From Nostoc sp. 'Peltigera membranacea cyanobiont' N6 (GTDB lineage: Bacteria; Cyanobacteriota; Cyanobacteriia; Cyanobacteriales; Nostocaceae): DNA of 64,000 nt. Under the pieces are notes generated by a model. The model had not been told where the DNA came from, did no database searches, and worked only from the letters and a program-made list of their open reading frames with translations. The stretch spans positions 6,912,501 through 6,976,500 of the forward strand of contig NZ_CP026681.1 of NCBI RefSeq assembly GCF_002949735.1. The letters are read 5' to 3'. The position numbers and the translations under genes were made by a program. Positions 36,831 through 45,642 of the stretch are shown piece after piece. The stretch's first letter is position 1, and each line of letters opens with the position of its first letter.

Positions 36831-38204
36831 ATGACTATTATTCCGACCCTTTTGGGTTTATTTGCTGGCATTTGCCTGTATGTCGGTCTGCTCCACCTGT
36901 TAATTGCCTTTGGGCGGTTAAAACCCTGGCTGCACTGGTGCTTTGGGTTAACCTGCTTAGTAATTTGTAGTTATATCTTGGCTCTGATAGGCAAATACAA
37001 AGCCATTGATCTAGAAAGTTATATATATGCCAGAAAGCTTGTATCGTCATTAGGATATGTTTTTGCCATTTCTTGCGTCTGGTTTGTGGCTGTATATACC
37101 AAAGTTAAGCCAGTACGTCTACTTTTAACACTGAATAGCCTTTACCTTATCTGCTTTTTAATTAATCAAATTTCACCAATTGGGATTCTCTACTCCAAAA
37201 TTAGCAGTTTATCAAGCATCTCTTTACCTTGGGGTGAAACGATTACCCACCCAGAAGGTACAATCAATCCCCTGGTTGGGTTCCAATTCTTAGCTTTAAT
37301 CAGTAATGTAGTTTTCGCTTTTTACGCTTGTTATCGTCAATATCGGCGCGGTGAAAAGCAAGCGGCGCTAACTTTAAGTTTAAGTCTGGCAATTTTTGTC
37401 GGAACTGTTCAATGCGATCGCCTAGTTGATTTGGGAGTGTTTAAATCTCTATATCTCAGTGAATATGGATTTCTGTCCTTCGTGGTAATTATGAGTCTAC
37501 GCCTAACGAAGGAGTTGATGCAAGCAGTGAAGCTACGCGAACAATTGATTGAAAGCGAACGCCTACGGAAGATAGCTGTGGAATTAGAACGAAATCGCCT
37601 CGCTCGTGATTTACACGATTCAGTATCGCAGACATTGTTTACTGTGGCAACAATTGCCGAAGCTTTGCCTAGAGTTTGGCAACGCAACCCAGAGGCAGCC
37701 CAACAAGGATTAGAGGAACTTGCCCAAATGACACAGGGAGCATTAGCAGAAATGCGGAATCTACTGATTGAGTTGCGTCCTAGTGGTTTGACAGATAAAC
37801 CATTAGGTGAATTGCTACAGCATTTAATCAAGGGAATTCTCGGACGGACAAGTTTAGAGGTAATAACGACGGTAGAAGGCGATCGTCCTCTATCTGATGA
37901 GGTAAAGCTTGTTTTCTGCCGCATTACTCAAGAGGCACTGAATAATATTATTAAACATGCCCAAGCTACGCAAGTATCAGTTAGTCTTTACGGTGATTCA
38001 CAAAAGATGGTCTTGCGGATTAGTGATAATGGCTGTGGTTTTGACTACAACAAAATACCATCTGGTCATTTGGGAATAGCAATTATGAAAGAACGGGCTG
38101 AGTCAATTGGTGCTACTTTCCATTTGTCAAGCTATCCAGGGGAGGGGACTGAGATTGTCTTGAATTGGTCAATCGCTGTTTTGAAAATAGGGAGTGGGGA
38201 GTAG
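36831..38204 (+). CDS. Membrane sensor histidine kinase, NarL/HisKA_3 type
   Basis: A 457-residue protein. Residues 1-230 contain about seven hydrophobic helices with little extracytoplasmic sequence, so the signal is probably sensed in or at the membrane. A short coiled coil (about 230-255) leads to the dimerisation domain with His262 in LARDLHDSVSQTLF. The ATPase domain has EALNNIIKHA (N box), ISDNGCGFD (G1) and GHLGIAIMKERAESIG (G2). The LuxR-type regulator 285 bp downstream is its obvious partner. The stimulus is unknown. Confidence 0.92.
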   Translation: MTIIPTLLGLFAGICLYVGLLHLLIAFGRLKPWLHWCFGLTCLVICSYILALIGKYKAIDLESYIYARKLVSSLGYVFAISCVWFVAVYTKVKPVRLLLTLNSLYLICFLINQISPIGILYSKISSLSSISLPWGETITHPEGTINPLVGFQFLALISNVVFAFYACYRQYRRGEKQAALTLSLSLAIFVGTVQCDRLVDLGVFKSLYLSEYGFLSFVVIMSLRLTKELMQAVKLREQLIESERLRKIAVELERNRLARDLHDSVSQTLFTVATIAEALPRVWQRNPEAAQQGLEELAQMTQGALAEMRNLLIELRPSGLTDKPLGELLQHLIKGILGRTSLEVITTVEGDRPLSDEVKLVFCRITQEALNNIIKHAQATQVSVSLYGDSQKMVLRISDNGCGFDYNKIPSGHLGIAIMKERAESIGATFHLSSYPGEGTEIVLNWSIAVLKIGSGE

Positions 38205-38244
38205 GGAATTGGGTATTGGGTACAAATAAAATTAACTACTAGGA

Positions 38245-38274
38245 TTGTCATTTGTCATTTGTCATTTGTCATTG
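38245..38274. repeat. 7-bp tandem repeat (TTTGTCA, about four copies)
   Basis: TTGTCATTTGTCATTTGTCA continues to 38274 between the kinase and regulator genes. It is a heptanucleotide repeat of the heterocystous-cyanobacterial type, and related TCATTTG copies occur at 46830-46879. Confidence 0.85.
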
Positions 38275-38489
38275 GTAAGGGTTTTAAGCGTATTTGCTTT
38301 TTAACATAGTTATGTTTATTTCCATCAAATTATTTAGAAAAGACAGATTTTGATATTATGTTGTGGGATTTTTGTGCGATTTACTGGCAGGAAATGAAAA
38401 ATTAAAGATTAAGAATCTCACGGATAAATATGGAAAACAGAGCAATCATGTAAATGTATAAAAAATAGTTTTAATACTCGGATTTATAT

Positions 38490-39137
38490 ATGGAAAAAGA
38501 TAAATCATTGAAACCAATTCGGGTGATTACAGTTGACGATCATGAAATCCTGCGGGGAGGTATTAAATTTGTTTTGCTGGCGTTTGATGACATGGAATTA
38601 GTGGGTGAAGCGCGTAATGGAGATGAGGCAGTAGATTTGTGCGAACAGTTGCAGCCAGATGTGGTGCTGATGGATTTGATGATGGTGGGAATGAATGGGG
38701 CAGAAGCAACAAGGGCTATCCGCAAAAAATACCCAGAAATTCAAGTTTTAATTTTGACGAGTTTTCTAGCGAATGACTTGGTACAGCAAGCAATGCAAGC
38801 CGGAGCTATTGGCTACTTGCTCAAGGGTATCTCGATTGATGAGTTGGCGGATGCCATACGAGCCGCTGCGATCGGTCGATCTATGTTGGCAGCAGAGGTG
38901 ATTCAGGTGTTGCTGCAACCAAGCAAACCATCATCCCAAGCTATCTATGAACTGAGTAAGCGACAGCAAGAGGTCTTAGCACTGCTGGCTTTAGGATTGA
39001 GTAATGAAGCGATCGCTCAACGGATGAAATTGAGTCCTTCTACCATTAGGCATCATGTCAGCCAGGTACTAAATAAGTTAGGAGTAACCAACCGCACTGA
39101 GGCTGCAACTACGGCAGTACGAGTCGGATGTGTTTAG
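38490..39137 (+). CDS. LuxR/NarL-family response regulator
   Basis: A 215-residue two-domain regulator. The receiver (about 8-125) has VDDHEILRGGI acidic residues, phosphoacceptor Asp62 in VVLMDLMMVGMNG, LTSF and the YLLKGIS lysine. The C-terminal LuxR helix-turn-helix (about 150-210) has LSKRQQEVLALLALGLSNEA and STIRHHVSQVLNKLGVTNRT. Phosphorylated by the upstream kinase, it would control genes not identifiable from the window. Expression may be partly separate from the kinase because the gap is 285 bp and holds a heptanucleotide repeat. Confidence 0.92.
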   Translation: MEKDKSLKPIRVITVDDHEILRGGIKFVLLAFDDMELVGEARNGDEAVDLCEQLQPDVVLMDLMMVGMNGAEATRAIRKKYPEIQVLILTSFLANDLVQQAMQAGAIGYLLKGISIDELADAIRAAAIGRSMLAAEVIQVLLQPSKPSSQAIYELSKRQQEVLALLALGLSNEAIAQRMKLSPSTIRHHVSQVLNKLGVTNRTEAATTAVRVGCV

Positions 39138-39216
39138 TATGAGTAAGACACAGAGTTATTTCTATATAATTTATACTACAAAGTTTTAAGATAATTAATT
39201 TCAGTTCTGCCAGCAA

Positions 39217-39248
39217 GCGATACCTACGGTGGGCTACGCCAACGCTAC
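39217..39248. repeat. Small dispersed repeat copy
   Basis: GCGATACCTACGGTGGGCTA followed by CGCCAACGCTAC resembles the 21-bp insert at 10958-10978 (reverse orientation). It lies just before the 21-bp array 3. Confidence 0.6.
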
Positions 39249-39280
39249 TACTTTTGTCACGCTAGTAAGGTGTTTTATTT

Positions 39281-39410
39281 TTGCAGGTCAATGCATTTAA
39301 GTTGCAGGTCAATGTAACTAAGTTGCAGGTCAATACATCTAAGTTGCAGGTCAATGCATCTAAGTTGCAGGTCGATATAACTAAGTTGCAAGTCAATGCA
39401 TCTAAGTTGC
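39281..39410 (+). repeat. 21-bp tandem repeat array 3
   Basis: About six units of GCAGGTCAATGCATCTAAGTT type. The plus strand encodes heptads such as LQVNASK, and the same frame is kept in all six units. The flank GCAGCCTGGTAGGGAAGAG follows. A TTG-started frame of 74 codons covers it, but there is no ribosome site, so coding is unproven. Confidence 0.9.
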
Positions 39411-39491
39411 AGCCTGGTAGGGAAGAGAAAAATTCAAAGTTTTATCAATTCACAGCTTTTGCTAAGGGACTTCCAAAAAATAAAATATACA

Positions 39492-39567
39492 GTAGGGTGT
39501 GTTAGGCGAAAGCCGTAACGCACCGAGATATCTGGCGGTGCGTTACGCTGTCGCTAACGCACCCTAC
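39492..39567. repeat. GTAGGGTG-type hairpin repeat (76 bp)
   Basis: The ends GTAGGGTGTGTTAG and CTAACGCACCCTAC are inverted; the centre has GGCGGTGCGTTACGC. It is the best-preserved member beside 50061-50139, and lies 93 bp from the hglT stop codon. Confidence 0.85.
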
Positions 39568-39659
39568 AAAATTGGATATTTTTTTAATTGGAAGTCCCTA
39601 ATCCTAAAACTCGTTGATACAAAAAGTTGCAGTGTTAGCGATCGTCATATTTGCGATCG

Positions 39660-40937
39660 TTATGGTCTTATACTACCTGTACCTACCTCCACCTTCTGCG
39701 ATCCTTCAACAATCTGGTAAAGTTTGTGTTCAAATTTTTGCATACATGCTGACCAATCAAAGTCAAGTATAGAGGGGCGAGCGTGCCGAGTCATATCTGC
39801 TTTCAAATCAGGATTTTCTAGAATCGAAATCACCTTTTGGGCGAAGTCTGTAGGGTTGTTAGGTTGAGCAAGAAAGCCGTTATGACCAGGAGATACCTGT
39901 TCTGAAGTTGATGGTGCAACAACCGCAACCAAAGGGGTTCCAGAAGCTAGTGCTTCATTATTTGTAGTGCAGAAGTTTTCGGTAACGGAGGGGTTGACAA
40001 AAATATCTGCTCTAGCAAACCAACCTAAAAGTTCTGTACCATGAGATTCACCCCATACAGTAATACCCGATCCAAACTTTTTAGCACGCTCACGGATTTC
40101 TTCATCTAGCGGGCCACTACCAACAATCACCAGATGGACATCAGGAATTTTGGCAGCTATGACTGGAAAGATATCAAGCAATTGGTTAACATTCTTTTCC
40201 GGGGTAATGCGTCCAACAAACAAAATAGTTGGTCGATTGTCGTTAGGAATGGGATTGTAACAAATGTTTCGCGGGTGAAATTTTTCGCAATCAATGCCTT
40301 GATAAGGCACATATTCAGCCCGTTGGCATTTTAATTCTTCGTATTTAGTGAGTTGTTCTTTAGAAGAAAAGTAATTAAAGTCATAAGACTCACTAAATTG
40401 CTTGACTAAAACGGGAATAATCGGACGAACAAAGTTAAAGAATTTATCTCCAAAATAATATTTGATATACGCAACGATATCAGTATGGAAGAGTGATATT
40501 ATTGGCGTGCTTGTTCGTTTTGCGTATTCGACACCGATGGGACGACCATAACCTTGCAAGAAAAATGAGTATAAGCCTCTCATTTGCGCGGCTTCTTCAA
40601 CCACGATAATATCAGGCTTAAATTTCTCCAGCAACTTGGTATCACTCCAATGACGATAGCTCAACGGTTGAGGAAGAGACTTATAGAATAACAGTGGTTC
40701 TGTGGGGAATGCGTAAGCAGAGAAATTAGGGAAAGACTGAATTTCATTCAAACCTTGCATGGGGCGATCGCCTACATTTTTGGGGTAGCGATCGCTGATT
40801 TGCGGATGGATTAGAAAAACTTCATGTCCCTGTTCTAGCAACCAACGAACTCGTTGGTGAACTGCGACAGAAACTCCAGTCAAGAAAGGAGCATACAAGC
40901 CTGTAAATAGTGCAATGCGAAGTTTTTGCTTAGTCAT
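39660..40937 (-). CDS. hglT: Heterocyst glycolipid glycosyltransferase (GT4 family)
   Basis: A 425-residue GT-B fold enzyme. The acceptor domain begins LRIALFTGLYAPFLTGVSVA, with HTDIVAYIKYYFG in the middle. The donor domain has TILFVGRITPEKNVNQLLD, HLVIVGSGPLDEEI and the E-x7-E motif in TENFCTTNNEALASGTPLVA. It is last in the minus-strand run that starts with hgdB, the same place as all5341 (hglT) in Anabaena 7120, which adds glucose to the long-chain aglycone. It probably works at the inner membrane surface in developing heterocysts. The name rests on family plus gene order. Confidence 0.88.
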   Translation of the reverse strand: MTKQKLRIALFTGLYAPFLTGVSVAVHQRVRWLLEQGHEVFLIHPQISDRYPKNVGDRPMQGLNEIQSFPNFSAYAFPTEPLLFYKSLPQPLSYRHWSDTKLLEKFKPDIIVVEEAAQMRGLYSFFLQGYGRPIGVEYAKRTSTPIISLFHTDIVAYIKYYFGDKFFNFVRPIIPVLVKQFSESYDFNYFSSKEQLTKYEELKCQRAEYVPYQGIDCEKFHPRNICYNPIPNDNRPTILFVGRITPEKNVNQLLDIFPVIAAKIPDVHLVIVGSGPLDEEIRERAKKFGSGITVWGESHGTELLGWFARADIFVNPSVTENFCTTNNEALASGTPLVAVVAPSTSEQVSPGHNGFLAQPNNPTDFAQKVISILENPDLKADMTRHARPSILDFDWSACMQKFEHKLYQIVEGSQKVEVGTGSIRP

Positions 40938-41345
40938 AAAAAAGGGGAATATTTCACGAAAATACTGGTTTTGAATTTAGGATTTACACAGCAAATGTTT
41001 CATGAGCATCCTGATTATCTAGCTCAGAAATTACCACAAATACTGTTAAGTGAAGGATTTAAACATTTTAAAACAGTCGAAAGTGTGGGTTGTGAAGTGG
41101 ATGCTTATAAACCTTGGCTTAAACTATCAAAATATCCAAGTTGCTAAGTCAAAATTCCCCTTAATATATTTGTCTAAACCCTCGGTCTTAATACAAGTGG
41201 ATTTTGAAAATTCGCAAAAAAACTTGTATTTTGACAAGGGTTATAGCTAGGATATTTCTACTAAATATAAGATAATCTAACTTGAATACTAGGGAATGTT
41301 TAGTGTAATAACTTTCATGCCCTAGTTCATATTTAGTGATTAAAC
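40938..41345. other. Intergenic region with a possible decayed open frame
   Basis: A 408-bp gap between hglT and the GT2 gene. On the plus strand, antisense to the operon, a frame at 41000-41147 reads MFHEHPDYLAQKLPQILLSE and ends YKPWLKLSKYPSC; a second frame to 41250 continues with protein-like sequence after a shift. This could be a frameshifted relic, but I do not recognise it. It may instead just be leader DNA of hglT. Confidence 0.25.
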
Positions 41346-42632
41346 TCAAAGAGAAACCTTGCTATCAATAGGCTGATCTAACCATTGATAAGGGCGATAT
41401 TCCACTAACCGGACATTCCAAGGCCCTTGAACTCGATAGGAGACACCGCGCCAGGTGACTGTTGAAATCCAAATAGATGATAGCATCGCTAACCCATAAA
41501 CCCACTGTGTTAGCGGAATCCCAATCAACATTTTGATAATTGTAGCAGCTGATAATTTGGCGTAGACGTGCAACGGCTTGCCCATAGGCATCATCTGGTC
41601 ATTAGAGCGAACCACTCGCTGGATCTCTAATTCCAACACGAGCATTATCAACAGTAATCCTAAAGTATAGACACCATAACAGACTAAGAAGAGAGCCGCA
41701 GCTTCCCATTTTGCCTCTAAGAAGGACTCTAGAACTAAAACGATCAGTGTCGTAGGAAACAAAATGCTAGAAACAGCTTCACTGACTAAAGCTAACCAAC
41801 GCGGGTGATACAGTCGAGAATAAAGTATTAGGCGCTTGAGATAGTCGATTAAGTTGGATAAATCAGTCTCTTCACGATTTACAATCAGCAGCGAAGGCAC
41901 AAACTTTACCTGAAATCCATGTTTTTTGAGGATGTCATGCATCATAAAATCTTCGCCTAAAGCTTGTCCCCACTTATCTAGCAATTCTGTTTGGCGAAGC
42001 ACTTCTGTTTTCACAGCCAAACTCCCACCCCAAGGAATCTGGAAGATAAACATTTGCACTACTGTGGATACATTGCCGATATACCGTACTAAAGATCCCC
42101 AATACCTACCTGTCGGAACGTACCAACGATTACCTGTTGTTGCCCCTACTCTAGCATCACTTAAAGGACTAACTAATTCTCGCAGCCAATTCAGATGGAC
42201 TATGGTATCAGCATCTACTAAGGCAACCACTTTGTAGGAATCATCCAACTCACGGACAGCTTGGACTAAAGAACTACATTTGAGACTACAATTGTTGCGT
42301 ACTATTCGCAAAGGGCTAATTTGAACGTTGGTCGCTTCTTGCTCCGTGATGCTTTCACTGGCAATTTTCCAAGCGGGATCTTCGTGACTATCAACGATCA
42401 ATTTTAAATCATAGTGTGGATAGTTTTGGTTCAGGAGCGATCGCAAACATCTAGGCAAAAACGGATCGGCTCCGCGTAGGCAAAGAATCACTGCTGTTTT
42501 GGGTAACTGGTCATCTGGTAATAAGTTTTTTTTGGATGAGCGCAGGTACCATATAAATACAAGCGTAAAACACACCTGAATAACCAGCCAACCCATCAAA
42601 GACTTAGACAAAAATATCGCCAAATCTTCCAT
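41346..42632 (-). CDS. Membrane glycosyltransferase family 2 (heterocyst glycolipid island)
   Basis: A 428-residue protein. A first membrane helix (about 13-30) precedes a GT2 catalytic domain with AVILCLRGADPFLPRCLRSL, the DAD-type metal site in VVALVDADTIVHLNWLREL, GGSLAVKTEVL and GQALGEDFMMHDIL (the ED acid/base). Four further hydrophobic helices follow (about 290-400). The layout resembles ceramide-glucosyltransferase/HpnI-type enzymes that work on lipid acceptors. By position it corresponds to all5342 of Anabaena 7120. It may attach a second sugar or make a minor glycolipid; the exact reaction is unknown. Confidence 0.85.
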   Translation of the reverse strand: MEDLAIFLSKSLMGWLVIQVCFTLVFIWYLRSSKKNLLPDDQLPKTAVILCLRGADPFLPRCLRSLLNQNYPHYDLKLIVDSHEDPAWKIASESITEQEATNVQISPLRIVRNNCSLKCSSLVQAVRELDDSYKVVALVDADTIVHLNWLRELVSPLSDARVGATTGNRWYVPTGRYWGSLVRYIGNVSTVVQMFIFQIPWGGSLAVKTEVLRQTELLDKWGQALGEDFMMHDILKKHGFQVKFVPSLLIVNREETDLSNLIDYLKRLILYSRLYHPRWLALVSEAVSSILFPTTLIVLVLESFLEAKWEAAALFLVCYGVYTLGLLLIMLVLELEIQRVVRSNDQMMPMGKPLHVYAKLSAATIIKMLIGIPLTQWVYGLAMLSSIWISTVTWRGVSYRVQGPWNVRLVEYRPYQWLDQPIDSKVSL

Positions 42633-42756
42633 TAAATTTTTAATCTCCGGTAGAATCTTGCCTTGATTGTTGGGAATTGGGGATTAGGAACTGGGGATTG
42701 AAAATCAGAAGTATCTCCTAGAGAAGGAGTCCCCAGTCCCCAATCCCCAATCGCCT

Positions 42757-43224
42757 TTATGAATCCAGCGAATACTTCATGATTATGTTGACCGTTGTAT
42801 TTTTATTTACAACAAAACTGGCATCACGAAACTTTGGTGAACCTGTTTGTATGGACACAGTTGGATTTTTGGAAATCCCAAAACCTTCTGTGGGAATACC
42901 AAAAAAGTCTTTATTGAGTTTGCGATCGCCATTTTGATCGTCAACCACGGCGACAGCATAAGTTCCAGGCTTCAAACCTGAGAATTCTTTTTTAACAGAA
43001 TTGCCAGTAATCTTAGCGCAGCCACTTTGAGAGCCACTAGAATTACTCATCGGAAATCCTTTTTCAGTTGCGTAAACTCTGAAGCAAATCTCACCTTTTT
43101 TGTGTTGTATGCCATTTACCACAACACTTAGTGTTTCAGTTGGTTCTGCATTTACCGTTTTAGCAAAGCTGAAGCTCACTAAAGTAGCAAGTAAAAAATG
43201 AGAGAATTGAGATAGTTTCAGCAT
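42757..43224 (-). CDS. DUF2141 family exported protein (heterocyst glycolipid island)
   Basis: A 155-residue protein. Residues 1-26 are a signal peptide (FLLATLVSFSFAKTVNAEP). The mature domain is DUF2141: LSVVVNGIQHKKGEICFRVY, KKEFSGLKPGTYAVAVVDDQ, NGDRKLNKDFFGIPTEGFGI, with two Cys that may pair. It probably acts in the periplasm. It lies between two glycosyltransferases in the hgd/hgl run (position of all5343), so a role in depositing or carrying glycolipid is plausible but unproven. A short GGGGATTGGGAATTGG-like repeat separates it from the next gene. Confidence 0.8.
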   Translation of the reverse strand: MLKLSQFSHFLLATLVSFSFAKTVNAEPTETLSVVVNGIQHKKGEICFRVYATEKGFPMSNSSGSQSGCAKITGNSVKKEFSGLKPGTYAVAVVDDQNGDRKLNKDFFGIPTEGFGISKNPTVSIQTGSPKFRDASFVVNKNTTVNIIMKYSLDS

Positions 43225-43301
43225 AGTTTTGTAGTAAAGAATAGGTGGTCTTGGGGCTGGATAAAAGCTGTATTTAGTAGCTTTTATTTTTAACTAATTG
43301 T

Positions 43302-44285
43302 TCAATGTAAAACTTGAGTTTTTTTAATTGATGCTGCTTGCAAACCTTTCCAAAGTCCTTGCAGCACTTTTAGTAAATCTTTCAGCAAAAGATATTCTGT
43401 CCCTTTTAACTGCCGATATAGACTTAGATGACAACGCAGCCGGTCATCCCAACTCAGGGGACTACGCCATATAGAGAGTAAATACTCCCAAATTATTCTC
43501 CAATGTGGCAATAAAATTTGTCCTTTCTTTGCTGAATCAAACCACACTGTATAGGCATAAAAATCAGGTAGCATACTCAACGATGGTTTTTTAGTGTTGT
43601 TAGCAAACAACATATAATTAGGGAAATACATACTCATTGATTGTTGCGGATGGCTTCTGGCAAAAAACAGGTATTCAGGGATTTCATAAAACCTACCAAG
43701 AATACCAAGTCTTAATAAAAGAATTCCATCTGCATTACCGTAACCACCCATCGGCGGTATCATTTTCAGGGCACTGGAGCGAATTACTCCGTAACATTGA
43801 TAACATAAATGTTTCGTCAGCAATTCGTTAAAACGCTTGTGTGGTTTTAGTGCATCTGCCTTGAGTTTAATATTGTAGTTTTGGAGAAAACTCCCCTCTT
43901 CATCAATGAAATATGTATGGGAGTGACACAAGATTATGCTAGGGTCTTTGTCAAGCACCTCAACACACTTCTTGATAAAATCTGGAGCATGTAGATCGTC
44001 ATAAGCTGCCCACTTAAAATACTCACCTGAAGACAATTTAAAGACGCGATTAAAGTTACGGGCGCAACCGATGTTCTTGTCATTGCGATAGTAACAGATA
44101 CGTTTGTCTTTCTCAGCATAAGCTCTACAAATTTCTTCAGTTTTATCTGTAGATGCATTATCTGAAATAATTAGCTCAAAATCTTCAAAGGTTTGAGCCA
44201 AGAGTGAATCTATGGCTTCTTTGATAAATTTTTCACCATTGTATACAGGTAATCCGATACTTAAACGTGGAGGATTAGTAGTCAT
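43302..44285 (-). CDS. Glycosyltransferase family 2 (heterocyst glycolipid island)
   Basis: 327 residues from the ATG at 44285; a TTG at 44294 would add three residues and is less likely. The GT-A catalytic domain is at the N-terminus: RLSIGLPVYNGEKFIKEAID, ELIISDNASTDKTEEICRAY, NIGCARNFNRVF and the metal-binding YFKWAAYDDLHAPDFI. No membrane helix is evident, so it is cytoplasmic or peripheral. It sits between hgdA and the DUF2141 gene (position of all5344). It likely uses a nucleotide sugar to modify the glycolipid, but the linkage is unknown. Confidence 0.85.
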   Translation of the reverse strand: MTTNPPRLSIGLPVYNGEKFIKEAIDSLLAQTFEDFELIISDNASTDKTEEICRAYAEKDKRICYYRNDKNIGCARNFNRVFKLSSGEYFKWAAYDDLHAPDFIKKCVEVLDKDPSIILCHSHTYFIDEEGSFLQNYNIKLKADALKPHKRFNELLTKHLCYQCYGVIRSSALKMIPPMGGYGNADGILLLRLGILGRFYEIPEYLFFARSHPQQSMSMYFPNYMLFANNTKKPSLSMLPDFYAYTVWFDSAKKGQILLPHWRIIWEYLLSIWRSPLSWDDRLRCHLSLYRQLKGTEYLLLKDLLKVLQGLWKGLQAASIKKTQVLH

Positions 44286-44431
44286 ATAAAACAAGTATTT
44301 GGAAAATCTGTGGATTATTTAGTTCTCAATTGCAGATAATTGTTAGGCAGATGCAACCGAAGAATTCAGAAGTTAGAAGTCATTAACTCCAAACTCCTTA
44401 CAATCCAACAATGATTCCAAAAATATTTTGA

Positions 44432-45436
44432 CTATTTCATCAAGCTTTGAATATCTGTTTTTTGCAGCCATTCATGTGTTCGCTGCATTCCTAATTCTAG
44501 ATCGACTGCTGGTTTATAATTTAACAGACTTTGAGCTTTGACAATAGAACAAGCATAGGGACGAGTCATAAAATCTATCGACTCTGGTAAGATATCAACT
44601 TTTTTCCGAAAAAGTTTTTGTCCTTGAACGCGTAGCTTTAGAAACAACTTGATTTCATCTTTCGATAATGAAAGGGGTGCTTGTAAACCTTCCATTGCTG
44701 CTAAACGCATAAAATACTCTTTCCAAGAAGTTTCTTGTCCGTCAGTGATATTAAATATTTCACCGGAGGTTTCTTTTTCTATCGCTAGAAAGATCCCATC
44801 AATCAGGTTATCTATATATACGTGATTGATTACTCCTTTAGCATCATTGGCACAGGCAAATAATTTTTGACGCATCATCAAAATCGGTCTGACTATCCAA
44901 GGTATACTTCCTGGTCCGTAAACATCTCCGGCTCTAATAACGATGATGCCAAAATCTGGAGAATTATTTAGTTCTAAAACTGCTGTTTCAGCTTCTATTT
45001 TTGTTTGACAATAGGGATTATTTTCGCCCGAAAGCGGCCCAGATTCTGCAACACCATTAGGATAGTTGAAACCGTAAACCATCACACTTGATAGATGCAC
45101 AAATGTTTTTACACCAGCCTGTTTAGCAGCTTTAGCTATGTTGACAGTACCGCCAACATTAACATCACGAAAATTCTTAATTGCACCAGCTTCTTCGGCT
45201 AGTTGATCTGTATGTAAAACGATATCTACTCCCTGACAAGCTTTTTGAGCAATAGTAGAATCGGTGATACTACCAATAATTACTTCAACACCTAAATTGT
45301 GTAATTGTTTGTTTTGTTCTGTAGAACTTTGTAGTCCACGAACTTTCATCCCTTGCGCTATGGCTAACTCGGCTGCACGCAAACCGACAAATTCATCAAT
45401 CCCGGTAATTAGCAGGGTTTTGTCTTTGAGGTTCAT
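44432..45436 (-). CDS. hgdA: NAD-dependent epimerase/dehydratase of heterocyst glycolipid synthesis
   Basis: A 334-residue extended short-chain dehydrogenase. The nucleotide-binding motif is TLLITGIDEFVGLRAAELA, slightly off the TGxxGxxG consensus because the middle Gly is replaced. The catalytic Ser is in VHLSSVMVYG, and the Tyr and Lys are in NPYCQTKIEAE. The substrate part includes VIRAGDVYGPGSIPWIV. By order after hgdB and hgdC it matches all5345, described in Anabaena as HgdA, a UDP-galactose 4-epimerase needed for normal glycolipid composition. It would supply the sugar donor for the neighbouring glycosyltransferases. The name is from homology and position, without alignment. Confidence 0.82.
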   Translation of the reverse strand: MNLKDKTLLITGIDEFVGLRAAELAIAQGMKVRGLQSSTEQNKQLHNLGVEVIIGSITDSTIAQKACQGVDIVLHTDQLAEEAGAIKNFRDVNVGGTVNIAKAAKQAGVKTFVHLSSVMVYGFNYPNGVAESGPLSGENNPYCQTKIEAETAVLELNNSPDFGIIVIRAGDVYGPGSIPWIVRPILMMRQKLFACANDAKGVINHVYIDNLIDGIFLAIEKETSGEIFNITDGQETSWKEYFMRLAAMEGLQAPLSLSKDEIKLFLKLRVQGQKLFRKKVDILPESIDFMTRPYACSIVKAQSLLNYKPAVDLELGMQRTHEWLQKTDIQSLMK

Positions 45437-45642
45437 AAGATTGAAACTATTGTTAAATTGGTGAATTTGATTTGCTAGATAAAAGACTTGAAGCTATACC
45501 AAATTGGGATTTTGGTAAAGATTTTTAATCAGAAATCTAAAATTGCTATAAAGAAAAAGGTTTCTGTGAAGAGGCTACACCAATGCTTACTTTTGAGTTT
45601 AGTTCAGGCAAAAAGATTCGCTGATTTTGCTGCTAAAAATAG

